Origin: Alloactinosynnema sp. L-07
Lineage (GTDB): Bacteria > Actinomycetota > Actinomycetes > Mycobacteriales > Pseudonocardiaceae
NCBI RefSeq assembly: GCF_900070365.1
Contig: NZ_LN850107.1
Coordinates: forward strand, 6,014,001 to 6,078,000
Length of the DNA stretch: 64,000 nt
Direction of reading: 5' to 3'
This document shows positions 8,787 to 17,346 of the stretch, in pieces. Numbering within the stretch: position 1 is the stretch's first letter; every line of letters begins with the position of its first letter. The notes beneath the pieces are model-generated. The model was not told where the DNA came from, did no database searches, and saw only the letters and a program-made list of their open reading frames with translations. Made by a program: the position numbers and the translations under genes.

Positions 8787-10012
8787 AGATCACCCAACGG
8801 TTCCCGGCGGGTCCGGACACGGAAGTCGAAAACCTGCTGGCCGGTCTGACGGCCACCCCGGAGGGCGGCCCGCTCACGGTCGGTGACGACCGGATCGTCG
8901 ACTTCCTGGTCAAGTTCGCCCGCAAGCTGCTCGCCCCCGCCACCGCGCGCCGCTTCCCGGAGCTGGCCTCGCTGGGCTTCTTCCTGCGCCGCGGCGAGAT
9001 CGGCAAGGCACTGGCCACGGGCGCGACGCGCGACGGTGTCCTGCGCTTCCCCCGTGGCCTGGCCTTCCACGTGCCGCCCGCGAACGTCGACACGATCTTC
9101 GTCTACTCGTGGGCCCTGTCCGCGCTGGCAGGCAACCGTAACGTCGTGCGCATCTCGCCGCGGTCGGCGGGCGCGGCCAGCGCGGTCATCGACGCGCTCA
9201 ACGAGGCGCTGGCCGAGGCCCACCCGGCCGTCGCTCAGACCCAGCGCATGGTCACCTACGACCGCGACGACGCCGTCACCGCGGCCCTGTCCGCCGCCTG
9301 TGACCTGCGGGTCATCTGGGGTGGGGACCGTGCGGTGACCGAGGTCCGCAGGCACCCGCTCGCGCCGCACGCGCGCGACCTGACCTTCCCCGACCGCGCG
9401 TCGTTCGCCGCGTTGTCGGTCGCGGGCTGGGACGCCGCGACCGCCGACCAGCGCCGCGACGCGGCGATCGGCTTCTACAACGACTCGTACTGGTTCGACC
9501 AGGCCGCCTGCGCCTCGCCGCGCACCCTGTTCTGGGTCGGCGACGCCGAGCGGGCGGTGTCGGCGCGCACCGAGTTCCGCGCGCTGCTCAGCCAGGTCAT
9601 CGCCGACAAGCAGCACGTCGTCGAACCGGCCATGGCCGTGCAGAAGCGGGTGTCCACCTACGGCGTCGCCGCCGACGGCCTGGCCACCGACCTGCGTTTC
9701 GACGGCAACGCGGTGGCCACGTTGGAGCTGGTCGACCCCGGCGCGGTCCCGCGCGAGTGGCTCGGCGCGGGCACCTTCCCGATGGCCACGGTCGCCTCAC
9801 TTGACGAACTCGCCGCCGTGATCGGCCGCAAGGACCAGACGCTGAGCTGCTTCGGGTTCAACCAAGCGACCCTGGTGGAGCTGGCCAACACCCTGGCCGG
9901 ACGGGGAATCGACCGAATCGTCCCGTTCGGCTCCGCGCTGACCTTCTCGGCCGTCTGGGACGGCTACGACCTGCTCGCTGAGTTCAGCAGGCTGGTCACG
10001 GTCACGGTCTGA
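8783..10012 (+). CDS. luxC: LuxC-like acyl-CoA/acyl-protein reductase
   Basis: A 409-residue protein of the LuxC family (long-chain acyl reductase, aldehyde-dehydrogenase-like fold), which reduces an enzyme-bound acyl thioester to the aldehyde with NADPH. The probable nucleophilic cysteine is in WFDQAACASPR (about residue 245). FHVPPANVDT and GNRNVVRISPRS fit the cofactor-binding half, and VWGGDRA-like residues (VIWGGDRAV) fit the LuxC signature. GTG start overlapping the LuxE stop by 4 nt. With LuxE it forms a complete acid-reductase pair, the most distinctive part of this operon. Confidence 0.85.
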   Translation: MKITQRFPAGPDTEVENLLAGLTATPEGGPLTVGDDRIVDFLVKFARKLLAPATARRFPELASLGFFLRRGEIGKALATGATRDGVLRFPRGLAFHVPPANVDTIFVYSWALSALAGNRNVVRISPRSAGAASAVIDALNEALAEAHPAVAQTQRMVTYDRDDAVTAALSAACDLRVIWGGDRAVTEVRRHPLAPHARDLTFPDRASFAALSVAGWDAATADQRRDAAIGFYNDSYWFDQAACASPRTLFWVGDAERAVSARTEFRALLSQVIADKQHVVEPAMAVQKRVSTYGVAADGLATDLRFDGNAVATLELVDPGAVPREWLGAGTFPMATVASLDELAAVIGRKDQTLSCFGFNQATLVELANTLAGRGIDRIVPFGSALTFSAVWDGYDLLAEFSRLVTVTV

Positions 10013-10078
10013 AACCGACTTATGCTGTCTCGACCGAACGCCTCCGGGGGCGAACCCAGTCAGGAGTCCGAGGACCTT

Positions 10079-11056
10079 ATGACCGTCGACGTCGACGTCA
10101 CCCAGGAAACCGAGGCGAAGAAGGGGAGCTCCCTCAAGTCGATCGCCGTCGCCTGGGCCCGGCGCCTGTTGCTCGTCGTCGTCGTCGCGGGTGCGGTCTG
10201 GACGCTCTCCCGCAACTGGAACACCGTCTGGGACACCCTCAAGACGTTGCCGTGGGGCAGTGTCCTGCTGTCCGAGCTGTCGGTGATGGTCGGCATCGGG
10301 ATCGGCGTCATGGCCTGGCGCACGCTGGTCGAAGATCTCGGCCCACACGTCGGGGTGTTCCGCTGCGCGCAGATCAACCTGGTCGGGTCGCTGGGCAAGT
10401 ACGTGCCCGGCTCGGTGTGGGCGTACCTGCTGCAGATGGAACTGGCCCGCAAGGCCAAGGTCGGCCGGGCCCGGATCTTCACCGCGTCGCTGGTCCAGGT
10501 CGGCCTCGCGCTGGTGGCCGCCGCCCTGTTCGGCGTGCTCGCGATGCCGGTGCTGATCGACAAGTTCCCCGGCGCGATCTTCTTCGCCGTACTCCTGCCC
10601 GTCGGCCTGCTCGCGCTGCACCCGCGGCTGCTGAACTGGGCGACCAACAAGGTCCTCAAGCTGATCAAGCGCAGCCCGCTGGAGCGGCCGCTGCACTTCC
10701 GCATGGTCGGCGAGGCGCTCGGCTTCCAGATCGTGTCGTACTTCTTCTATGGCCTGCACCTGTGGGTCCTGGTCGACGCCGTCGGCGCGGCATCTGGGCT
10801 GACCGGCCTGCTGCTGTGCACGGGCGCGATCGCCATCGGGCTCAACGCGGGCATGTTCGTCTTCGTGCTCCCCTCCGGCGCGGGCGTGCGCGACGGCGTC
10901 ATCGTCGCCGTGCTGCTCAGCGCCCTGCCGTACGGACAGGCGCTGGCCTTCGCGGTCGTGTCCCGGGTGATGTTCCTGATCGCCGACCTGACCACCGCGG
11001 GCGTCGCCGCACTGCTCGCCCGCTGGCGCGTGCCGCTTCCCGCGGCCACCGCGTAA
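10079..11056 (+). CDS. YbhN/UPF0104 (lysylphosphatidylglycerol synthase TM-region) membrane protein
   Basis: A 325-residue polytopic membrane protein with about eight hydrophobic segments starting around residue 27 (LLLVVVVAGAVW) and the conserved NLVGSLGKYVPGSVW motif of the UPF0104/AglD/YbhN family. Members are proposed flippases or accessory proteins in polysaccharide and lipid export. I used the ATG at 10079, preceded by GAGGA at 5-nt spacing, rather than the ATG at 10022. It lies 66 nt after the LuxC-like gene on the same strand and may be the membrane step of that pathway. Confidence 0.8.
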   Translation: MTVDVDVTQETEAKKGSSLKSIAVAWARRLLLVVVVAGAVWTLSRNWNTVWDTLKTLPWGSVLLSELSVMVGIGIGVMAWRTLVEDLGPHVGVFRCAQINLVGSLGKYVPGSVWAYLLQMELARKAKVGRARIFTASLVQVGLALVAAALFGVLAMPVLIDKFPGAIFFAVLLPVGLLALHPRLLNWATNKVLKLIKRSPLERPLHFRMVGEALGFQIVSYFFYGLHLWVLVDAVGAASGLTGLLLCTGAIAIGLNAGMFVFVLPSGAGVRDGVIVAVLLSALPYGQALAFAVVSRVMFLIADLTTAGVAALLARWRVPLPAATA

Positions 11057-11079
11057 TTGTGAAGGTTTCCGCTATCCGC

Positions 11080-11109
11080 TTGTGAATCGGTGAATCGCGG
11101 GCATACTCG
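11080..11109 (+). promoter_or_regulatory. Candidate promoter of the LGFP amidase gene
   Basis: TTGTGA and TACTCG are separated by 18 nt, about 60 nt before the ATG. The block CGGGCATACT recurs at 13999-14007 before the second LGFP gene (there as CGGGCATACTT), suggesting the same promoter type. Confidence 0.5.
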
Positions 11110-11170
11110 ACCCTGACCACCGCGTGCACTGGGGGCTGGGCTCCGTGCGTGATCACTAGGGGACAATTAC

Positions 11171-13879
11171 ATGCAATTACACGGTGCATACCGTGCTGTC
11201 TTGGTCGTGGGCGCACTCACCACGACTTTGTTGCTGCCACAGCAGGCCGCGGCACAGCCCGCGAATCCGGCGCCCGTCGCCAAGTCCGCCTCGGCCGAGA
11301 TCGGCCTGGCAGGCGCGGCGGCCGTCGAGCCGGATGTCCGCGAAGTTCGCACCGCCAAGCCGTTCTCGCTGGTCGGTGTCAAGTGGACCGGCGCGGCCCC
11401 GGCCAAGGTCGAACTGCGCCACCGCGAGCCGGACGGCTCCTGGGCGGCGTGGACGACGGTCGACCCGGCCACCGACAGTGCTGACGTCCGGCGCAAGGGC
11501 GCGGGCAGCGAACCGATCTGGACCGGCCGCGCCGACACCGTCCAGATCCGCTCGGCCGACGTGGCCAGGCTGACCCTGGTCACCGTCGACCCCGGCGCCG
11601 ACCCGGCCAAGTCCACGGCCCCGAGCATCCAGGCCACCCCGGACCGACCCGCCGTCGTCACCCGCGCCGAATGGGGCGCCGACGAGAGCCTGATGGGCTG
11701 GCCCGCCGAGTACGCCGCGACCACTAAGGCCGTCTCCATCCACCACACGGCGGGCACCAACGACTACACCTGCGCCGAGTCCGCGGGCCTGATCCGCGCC
11801 ATCTACCGCTACCACGCCGTCGACCTCGACTGGGGCGACATCGGCTACAGCGCACTGGTGGACAAGTGCGGCACCGTGTTCGAGGGCCGCACCGGCGGCC
11901 TGCACCTGCCGACCATCGGCGCGCACACCGGCGGCTTCAACACCTTCGTCTTCGGCATCTCCATGCTGGGCACCTTCACCACGGAGCGGCCCAGCGACGC
12001 CCAGCACGAGTCGGTCTCGCGGATCGCCGCGTGGAAACTCGGCGGCAGCTACCGCAACCCGCTGGGCACCACCCAGCTGACCTCGAAGGGCGGCGGCACC
12101 GCCCGCTGGCCCGCGGGCACCACGGTCACCCTCCCGGTGATCTTCGGCCACCGCGACAGCGGCCTCACCGAGTGCCCCGGCGACCTCGGCTACGCCAACC
12201 TGGGCAACATCCGCAACCGGGTGGCCACGCTGATCAACGAGGCGAACACCTGGAACTCCCCGATCTACCAGAAGTGGAACGCGGCGGGCGGCGACAACAG
12301 CTTCTACGGCGGCGTCTACGCGCTGGAGTCCACGTTCAGGGACGGCAGGGCCACCACTTTCGGATCAGGCAACATCGCGATCGCCTCGCATCCGGCGTAC
12401 GGCACGCACTGGCTGTCCGGCGCTGTGTTGGCCAAGTGGCACTCGGACGCGTGGCTCGGCTGGCCGCGAGGAGATCAAGCGTCCACTCCGAACTATGGCT
12501 CCCTCGCTGTGGTGGTGCCCTTCTCGGAGGGAACCCGTGTCTACTACAGCGATGCGCACAGGATCACCCTGTTGCCCGCCTCGCTGGTCTCGTACTACGA
12601 CGCGGGCGGCGGGTCCGCCAAGTTCGGCGTGCCGATGTACCAAGCCGAGACGATACCGGGGTCGACCACACTCACTCAGCAATACGCCGCGGGGTGGGAG
12701 ATCTATGTGGCAGCCGGCCGGGGACCATTGTCCGTCGGACCGCCGATCCGGCTGCATTTCCATGGGCTCGGGGGCAGCATGGCGTTCGGGTATCCGATCG
12801 GCGAACAGCAGCCGATAGCGGGCGGCGGCGTGACCCAAACCTTCGACCGGGCCACCATCACCTGCACGGCAGCCGGAGTGTGCTCCGGCGCTGAGCCGGG
12901 CCGAGCCGCGATCATCCAGAAGCACAACGAGATGGGCGGCGGTGTTCTGGCCGACCCTATCCTGGAGACCTCGGATGGCGGTCGGTACGTGACCTTCATG
13001 AAGTGGGGTGTCGAGGTCGCGATCACCTGGCATCCCAGCGTCGGCGCGCACTGGTTCTCCGGGAGGGTCTATTGGAAGTGGCGAGACGGCGGTTATGAGC
13101 GCTTCGGTCCCGCCGTGGCCGACCAGGCCGCGATTGGGTATGTCGGAGCGGCGGCCGCGTTCACCAAGGGTGACTCGATCTACTTCTCCGAAGCCAGCGG
13201 GGCGCACGCGATCTCCGGGCTGGTGCGGCAGAAGTACTGGGAACTGGGTCACACCACCGGAATCGCGGGTTACCCGACCAGCGACGTCACCGACGTGGGG
13301 GACGGTGGACAATTTGCCGACTTCCAGAACATGGTCAGCATCTACGCCTCGTCGTCGACCGGTGGCCACTGGATCTCCGGTGCGCTGCGCCAGCGGTACC
13401 GCGACGGGGGCGGCGCCGCCGCGCTCGGGCTGCCGACCTCGGACCAGTACGCCACCAGCGGTCCGTCCGGTGAGTCCGGTTTGTACATCCTTTTCGGACC
13501 GAACCGGGTCATCCTGTGGACCGCGTCGACCGGCGCCAAGTTGGTGAACGACGGGTTCCTCGCCAAACTGCGCGCGGGCGGCGACGTCGCGGTGTTCGGG
13601 TTCCCCGGCTACGAGGTCCTGCCGATCACCGACACCACGGCTCGTTTCCAGCAGTTCGCCCGTGCGACGGTTTTCGAACGCGGGACGACCTACACCACCC
13701 TGGGCTGGGGATTGCGCGACACCTGGTGGGCGCGCGGCGGTGCCGGTGGCGCATTGGGGCTGCCGACTTCCGACGCCGCTTTCAACAATGGCGTCTGGCG
13801 GCAGAGCTTCGACCGTGGCACAGTGCAGTGCACTAACCGTGACGCGGCGAACACTTGTCAGGTAACGGTAACCGGGTGA
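11171..13879 (+). CDS. Exported N-acetylmuramoyl-L-alanine amidase-like protein with LGFP repeats
   Basis: 902 residues. A signal peptide occupies about 1-29 (hydrophobic VLVVGALTTTLLL, cleavage near AAAQP). A PGRP/amidase-2 domain follows at about 160-350 (TRAEWGAD, zinc His in SIHHTAG, GAHTGGFN, and His/Cys in GHRDSGLTECPG), so zinc ligands for muramoyl-alanine cleavage are present. From about 360 to the end run LGFP-type repeats (GAHWFSG, LGLPTSDQ, FGFPGYE), known to bind the mycolata cell wall. The ATG has AGGGGAC 6 nt upstream. It is first of four consecutive LGFP genes and a likely peptidoglycan remodelling enzyme. Confidence 0.88.
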   Translation: MQLHGAYRAVLVVGALTTTLLLPQQAAAQPANPAPVAKSASAEIGLAGAAAVEPDVREVRTAKPFSLVGVKWTGAAPAKVELRHREPDGSWAAWTTVDPATDSADVRRKGAGSEPIWTGRADTVQIRSADVARLTLVTVDPGADPAKSTAPSIQATPDRPAVVTRAEWGADESLMGWPAEYAATTKAVSIHHTAGTNDYTCAESAGLIRAIYRYHAVDLDWGDIGYSALVDKCGTVFEGRTGGLHLPTIGAHTGGFNTFVFGISMLGTFTTERPSDAQHESVSRIAAWKLGGSYRNPLGTTQLTSKGGGTARWPAGTTVTLPVIFGHRDSGLTECPGDLGYANLGNIRNRVATLINEANTWNSPIYQKWNAAGGDNSFYGGVYALESTFRDGRATTFGSGNIAIASHPAYGTHWLSGAVLAKWHSDAWLGWPRGDQASTPNYGSLAVVVPFSEGTRVYYSDAHRITLLPASLVSYYDAGGGSAKFGVPMYQAETIPGSTTLTQQYAAGWEIYVAAGRGPLSVGPPIRLHFHGLGGSMAFGYPIGEQQPIAGGGVTQTFDRATITCTAAGVCSGAEPGRAAIIQKHNEMGGGVLADPILETSDGGRYVTFMKWGVEVAITWHPSVGAHWFSGRVYWKWRDGGYERFGPAVADQAAIGYVGAAAAFTKGDSIYFSEASGAHAISGLVRQKYWELGHTTGIAGYPTSDVTDVGDGGQFADFQNMVSIYASSSTGGHWISGALRQRYRDGGGAAALGLPTSDQYATSGPSGESGLYILFGPNRVILWTASTGAKLVNDGFLAKLRAGGDVAVFGFPGYEVLPITDTTARFQQFARATVFERGTTYTTLGWGLRDTWWARGGAGGALGLPTSDAAFNNGVWRQSFDRGTVQCTNRDAANTCQVTVTG

Positions 13880-13884
13880 CATTT

Positions 13885-13922
13885 CGCGCGGGGCTCGCTT
13901 ATCGGTGTGCGGGCCCCGCGCG
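13885..13922 (+). terminator. Hairpin after the LGFP amidase gene
   Basis: A 10-bp stem (CGCGCGGGGC / GCCCCGCGCG) with an 18-nt loop starts 5 nt after the stop codon. It separates the first LGFP gene from the second. Confidence 0.7.
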
Positions 13923-14075
13923 TTACCACTTTTCCAAAACCAGCGTCAGAGCGTTATTGGTGCGACGCTGAAAGTTCATGGTGATCTCCGGATTCTTCGG
14001 GCATACTTGCGAAGTATTTCTCGCACGCGGCCTCTGGGTGGGTCTCACGGCCGCTCTTCTATTGGGGGACCTTGT

Positions 14076-15740
14076 ATGGGTTCTAACCGTCCTATTCGGG
14101 CTGCCTTCGTGGCGGCGCTGGCGGCGGGTTCGGTCGTCCTGACCGCGCTGCCGGCGGTGGCGCAGGAGGCCCCGGCCGCCCCGTCCACTTCGGACTCCAC
14201 GACCGCCGTCGCGCCCGCTGCGCCGGTCGAGCAGGCCGCGCCGGTCGAGCAGCAGGCACCCGCGGCTCCGGCCGCTGACGAGCCGGACGCGGGCACGCTC
14301 GCGATCCAGCAGAAGTACGCCACGTTCGGCGAGAGCGGCCCGCTCTCGGAGATCACCACCGCGGCCGACGGCGGCAAGTTCGCCAGCTTCGCCAAGTGGG
14401 GCACCACGGTCGTCATCACGTGGAACTCCACCCACGGCGCGCACTGGTTCTCCGGTGCCATCGCGGCCAAGTGGAGCGCGGCGGGCGGCGCGGATGTCTA
14501 CGGCTACGCCGTCGCCGACCAGGGTCAGACCATCGGCAGGCCGGGTGCCGCCGCGGGCTTCGACAAGGGCTTCTCGGTCTACTACAGCGACTCCACCGGC
14601 GCGCACACGCTCTCCGGCGAGGTCCGCCTGAAGTACTGGGCGCTGGGCCACACCGCGGGCTCGTTCGGCTTCCCGCAGACCGACAACCTGGTGCTCCCGC
14701 CCAGCGACAACAACGTCGCGGGCGAGTTCGCGCAGTTCCAGGGCCAGGTCTCGATCTTCGACCCGAGCAACGGCCCGGCGGTCTGGATCTCCGGCGCGCT
14801 GCGCCAGAAGTTCTGGAACGCGGGCAGCATCGCGGGTCTGGGCTACCCGGTCTCCGACCAGGCGTTCCACTTCAACCGCCAGGGCTACACCGTCGAGCTG
14901 CCCAAGGGCCGCACGATCTACTGGACCGGCCAGACCGGCGCCACCCTCCTCGAGGACGGCCCCGTCAAGGCCAAGTACCTGTCGATGGGCGGCACCGAGA
15001 GCAACTTCGGCTTCCCGGAGACCGACGTCCTCGACCTCCCCAGCGTGTCGGGCAAGTTCGCCCAGTTCCAGGGCCAGGTCAGCATCTTCTGGTCCGAGCC
15101 GACCGGTGCGCACTGGATCTCCGGCGCGCTGCGCCAGCGGTTCTGGAACAACGGCAGCATCGGCCACTTCGGCCTGCCGACCTCCGACCAGCATGTCACC
15201 GGTGACATCTGGGGCAACGGCGGTCTCTACATCCTCTTCGGTGCCGACAAGGCCATCCTGTGGAACGCCCAGGTCGGTGCCTTCGAGGTGGCGGGCAACT
15301 TCCTGGCCCGCCTGCGCGCCGACGGCGACGTCAAGTACTACGGCTTCCCGAACACCGAGCGCATCCCGCTGCCCGGCCGGTCGACCTTCCAGCAGTTCGC
15401 GCACGCGTCGATCTTCGACACCGCGTACGGCCCGCTGACCGTCGGCTGGGTCATGCGTGAGGGCTGGTGGATCCTCGGCGGCTACACCGGTTTCCTCGGT
15501 ATGCCGAAGGCCAATGAGTACTACCCGTACGACAACTTCGTCGTGCAGCAGTTCGAGGGCGGATACCTCTACTGCGACTTCCGTTCGTCCAACCCCGACG
15601 ACAACTACTGCGACTGGGAATACGGCACCGCGCCGTGGTCGCAGTCCGCGGTGAACTCGACGGCGGCGGCGGACAAGAAGGCCCCGGCGGCCTCCGTGCG
15701 TGAGGGTCACTTCGTGATCCGCGCGGGCGAGCGCGGCTGA
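14076..15740 (+). CDS. Exported LGFP-repeat protein
   Basis: 554 residues. Signal peptide about 1-29 (AAFVAALAAGSVVLTALP, cleavage near AVAQE), then a Pro/Ala-rich linker to about residue 70, then about ten LGFP-type repeats with the recurring elements GAHWFSG, YYSDSTGAH, FGFPETD and ISGALRQ. No catalytic domain is visible. LGFP repeats occur in corynebacterial PS1/Csp1-type envelope proteins and are thought to anchor to the arabinogalactan-mycolate wall. The ATG is set by GGGGGAC 5 nt upstream. The same -10-like CGGGCATACT lies about 70 nt before the start as in the preceding gene. Confidence 0.87.
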   Translation: MGSNRPIRAAFVAALAAGSVVLTALPAVAQEAPAAPSTSDSTTAVAPAAPVEQAAPVEQQAPAAPAADEPDAGTLAIQQKYATFGESGPLSEITTAADGGKFASFAKWGTTVVITWNSTHGAHWFSGAIAAKWSAAGGADVYGYAVADQGQTIGRPGAAAGFDKGFSVYYSDSTGAHTLSGEVRLKYWALGHTAGSFGFPQTDNLVLPPSDNNVAGEFAQFQGQVSIFDPSNGPAVWISGALRQKFWNAGSIAGLGYPVSDQAFHFNRQGYTVELPKGRTIYWTGQTGATLLEDGPVKAKYLSMGGTESNFGFPETDVLDLPSVSGKFAQFQGQVSIFWSEPTGAHWISGALRQRFWNNGSIGHFGLPTSDQHVTGDIWGNGGLYILFGADKAILWNAQVGAFEVAGNFLARLRADGDVKYYGFPNTERIPLPGRSTFQQFAHASIFDTAYGPLTVGWVMREGWWILGGYTGFLGMPKANEYYPYDNFVVQQFEGGYLYCDFRSSNPDDNYCDWEYGTAPWSQSAVNSTAAADKKAPAASVREGHFVIRAGERG

Positions 15741-15756
15741 TTCACTCCTTGATATC

Positions 15757-15792
15757 GGTGCGGGCTCGGCGGTTCTCCGCCGGGCCCGTACC
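15757..15792 (+). terminator. Hairpin after the second LGFP gene
   Basis: A 16-bp stem with two non-Watson-Crick pairs (GGTGCGGGCTCGGCGG against CCGCCGGGCCCGTACC) and a 4-nt loop, 16 nt past the stop. Confidence 0.75.
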
Positions 15793-15861
15793 GGTGTTCT
15801 GGGTTCTACTAGGGATCTCGCGCCCAGCAGCGGCGCGCTCCCGTTCTCGGAGGGCGATGTC

Positions 15862-17241
15862 ATGCGCGTGGGCGCATTCCGCACGGTGAAGATCGTCGCG
15901 CTGGTCGCGGCCATGATGGCGGGCGGCGTGGCCACGGCCACCGCGCAGGACCAAGGCACCGCGGCCATCCAGCAGAAGTACGCGGAACTCGGCGGCGGCG
16001 GCCCGCTCGGCGACTGGGCGGACCTGCCCGGTGGCGGCAAGGTCGCGCGGTTCGCCAAGTGGGGCACCACGGTAGCGATCACCTGGACGTCGGGCTGGGG
16101 CGCGCACTGGTTCTCCGGCAACATCCTCGCCAAGTGGCAGCCGACCTTCGGCGCGGCGGTCGCCGACCAGGGCCCCACCGTTGGCAGGCCCGGCGCGGCC
16201 GCGGGCTACGCCAACGGCGTCTCGATCTACTACAGCGACAGCACCGGCGCGCACGCGCTGTCCGGCCCGGTCCGGCAGAAGTACTGGGAGATGGGGCACA
16301 CAGCGGGGTCGTTCGGTTTCCCCGAGACCGACGTGCTGCCCGTCGAGGGCGGCACGTTCGCCCAGTTCCAAGGCATGGTCAGCATCTTCGCCAAGGACAG
16401 CGCGCCTGCGCACTGGATCTCCGGCGCGCTGCGACAGAAGTTCTGGGACGGTGGCAGCCTCGGTGTGCTCGGTTTCCCGGCCAGTGACCAGGTCGGCACC
16501 CCGGGGCGATCCGGATACATGATCGACTTTCCGGGCGGCCAGGGCATCTTCTGGTCGGCGGGTACCGGTGCGGCGCTGCTCGACGCGCCCGCCAGGCAGA
16601 AGTATCTCGAACTCGGTGGCACCGCAGGTGTCTTCGGCTTCCCGATCACCGACACCGTCGCCGTCGCGGGCGGCACCCGGACGAAGTTCCAGGGCACAGT
16701 GGAGATCCTGTGGTCGGAGTCGACCGGCGCGCACTGGCTGTCCGGCGCACTCGCGGCGCTTTATTGGAACAGCCTCGGCGGCACCGACAAGCTCGGCTTC
16801 CCGACCTCAGACCAGCTGCCGACCTCCGGGCCCAACGGGCTCTACGTACTTTTCGGACCCTCCGCGGTGATCCTCTGGGGCGCCGCGACCGGTGCCCAGT
16901 TCGTGCACGACGGATTCCTGGAGCGGCTGCGCGCCGACGGCGACGTTGCCGCCTACGGCCTGCCGAACACCGGCGTGCTCGACCTCAGCGGCCGGGAAGG
17001 CTGGGCTTTCCAGCAGTTCGGCTCCGCGTCGATTTTTCAGGGCCCCGACGGCACCCCGCTCACGGTCGGCTGGAACATCCGGTCGACCTGGTGGCAGCTC
17101 AAGGGATACACCGGGGCGCTCGGACTGCCCGTCGAGAACCAGCGTGACCTGGGCAATCGCGTCGAGCAGCGGTTCGAGGGCGGCCTGGCGGGCTGCTACT
17201 ACGGCGAGCAGAACGCCTGCTACTGGTCGCCATTCGCCTGA
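15862..17241 (+). CDS. Exported LGFP-repeat protein
   Basis: 459 residues. Short signal peptide (about 1-29, KIVALVAAMMAGGVATATAQ), followed directly by LGFP-type repeats over the rest (AELGGGGPLGDWADLPGG, GAHWFSGN, YYSDSTGAH, FGFPETD, LGFPTSDQ, TGALGLPVE). There is no long Ala/Pro linker, unlike the preceding paralogue, and no enzymatic domain. GGAGGG lies 7 nt before the ATG. The order of repeats and several whole blocks are shared with the flanking genes, so it arose by tandem duplication. A cell-wall binding role is inferred from the family. Confidence 0.85.
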   Translation: MRVGAFRTVKIVALVAAMMAGGVATATAQDQGTAAIQQKYAELGGGGPLGDWADLPGGGKVARFAKWGTTVAITWTSGWGAHWFSGNILAKWQPTFGAAVADQGPTVGRPGAAAGYANGVSIYYSDSTGAHALSGPVRQKYWEMGHTAGSFGFPETDVLPVEGGTFAQFQGMVSIFAKDSAPAHWISGALRQKFWDGGSLGVLGFPASDQVGTPGRSGYMIDFPGGQGIFWSAGTGAALLDAPARQKYLELGGTAGVFGFPITDTVAVAGGTRTKFQGTVEILWSESTGAHWLSGALAALYWNSLGGTDKLGFPTSDQLPTSGPNGLYVLFGPSAVILWGAATGAQFVHDGFLERLRADGDVAAYGLPNTGVLDLSGREGWAFQQFGSASIFQGPDGTPLTVGWNIRSTWWQLKGYTGALGLPVENQRDLGNRVEQRFEGGLAGCYYGEQNACYWSPFA

Positions 17242-17346
17242 CCAAGCCATGCCGCCGAGTAGCCGGGGACCTGTGACGGGGTCGCCGGCTTCTTGGTTCA
17301 TGAAGGGTCCATCTGGTACGAGTACGGTCTGAGGAGAGTGGTCCCC

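Noticed and set aside
7737..10012. Bioluminescence lux operon
   Set aside because: No LuxA/LuxB luciferase; the LLM oxidoreductase at 28474 is far away and F420-type.
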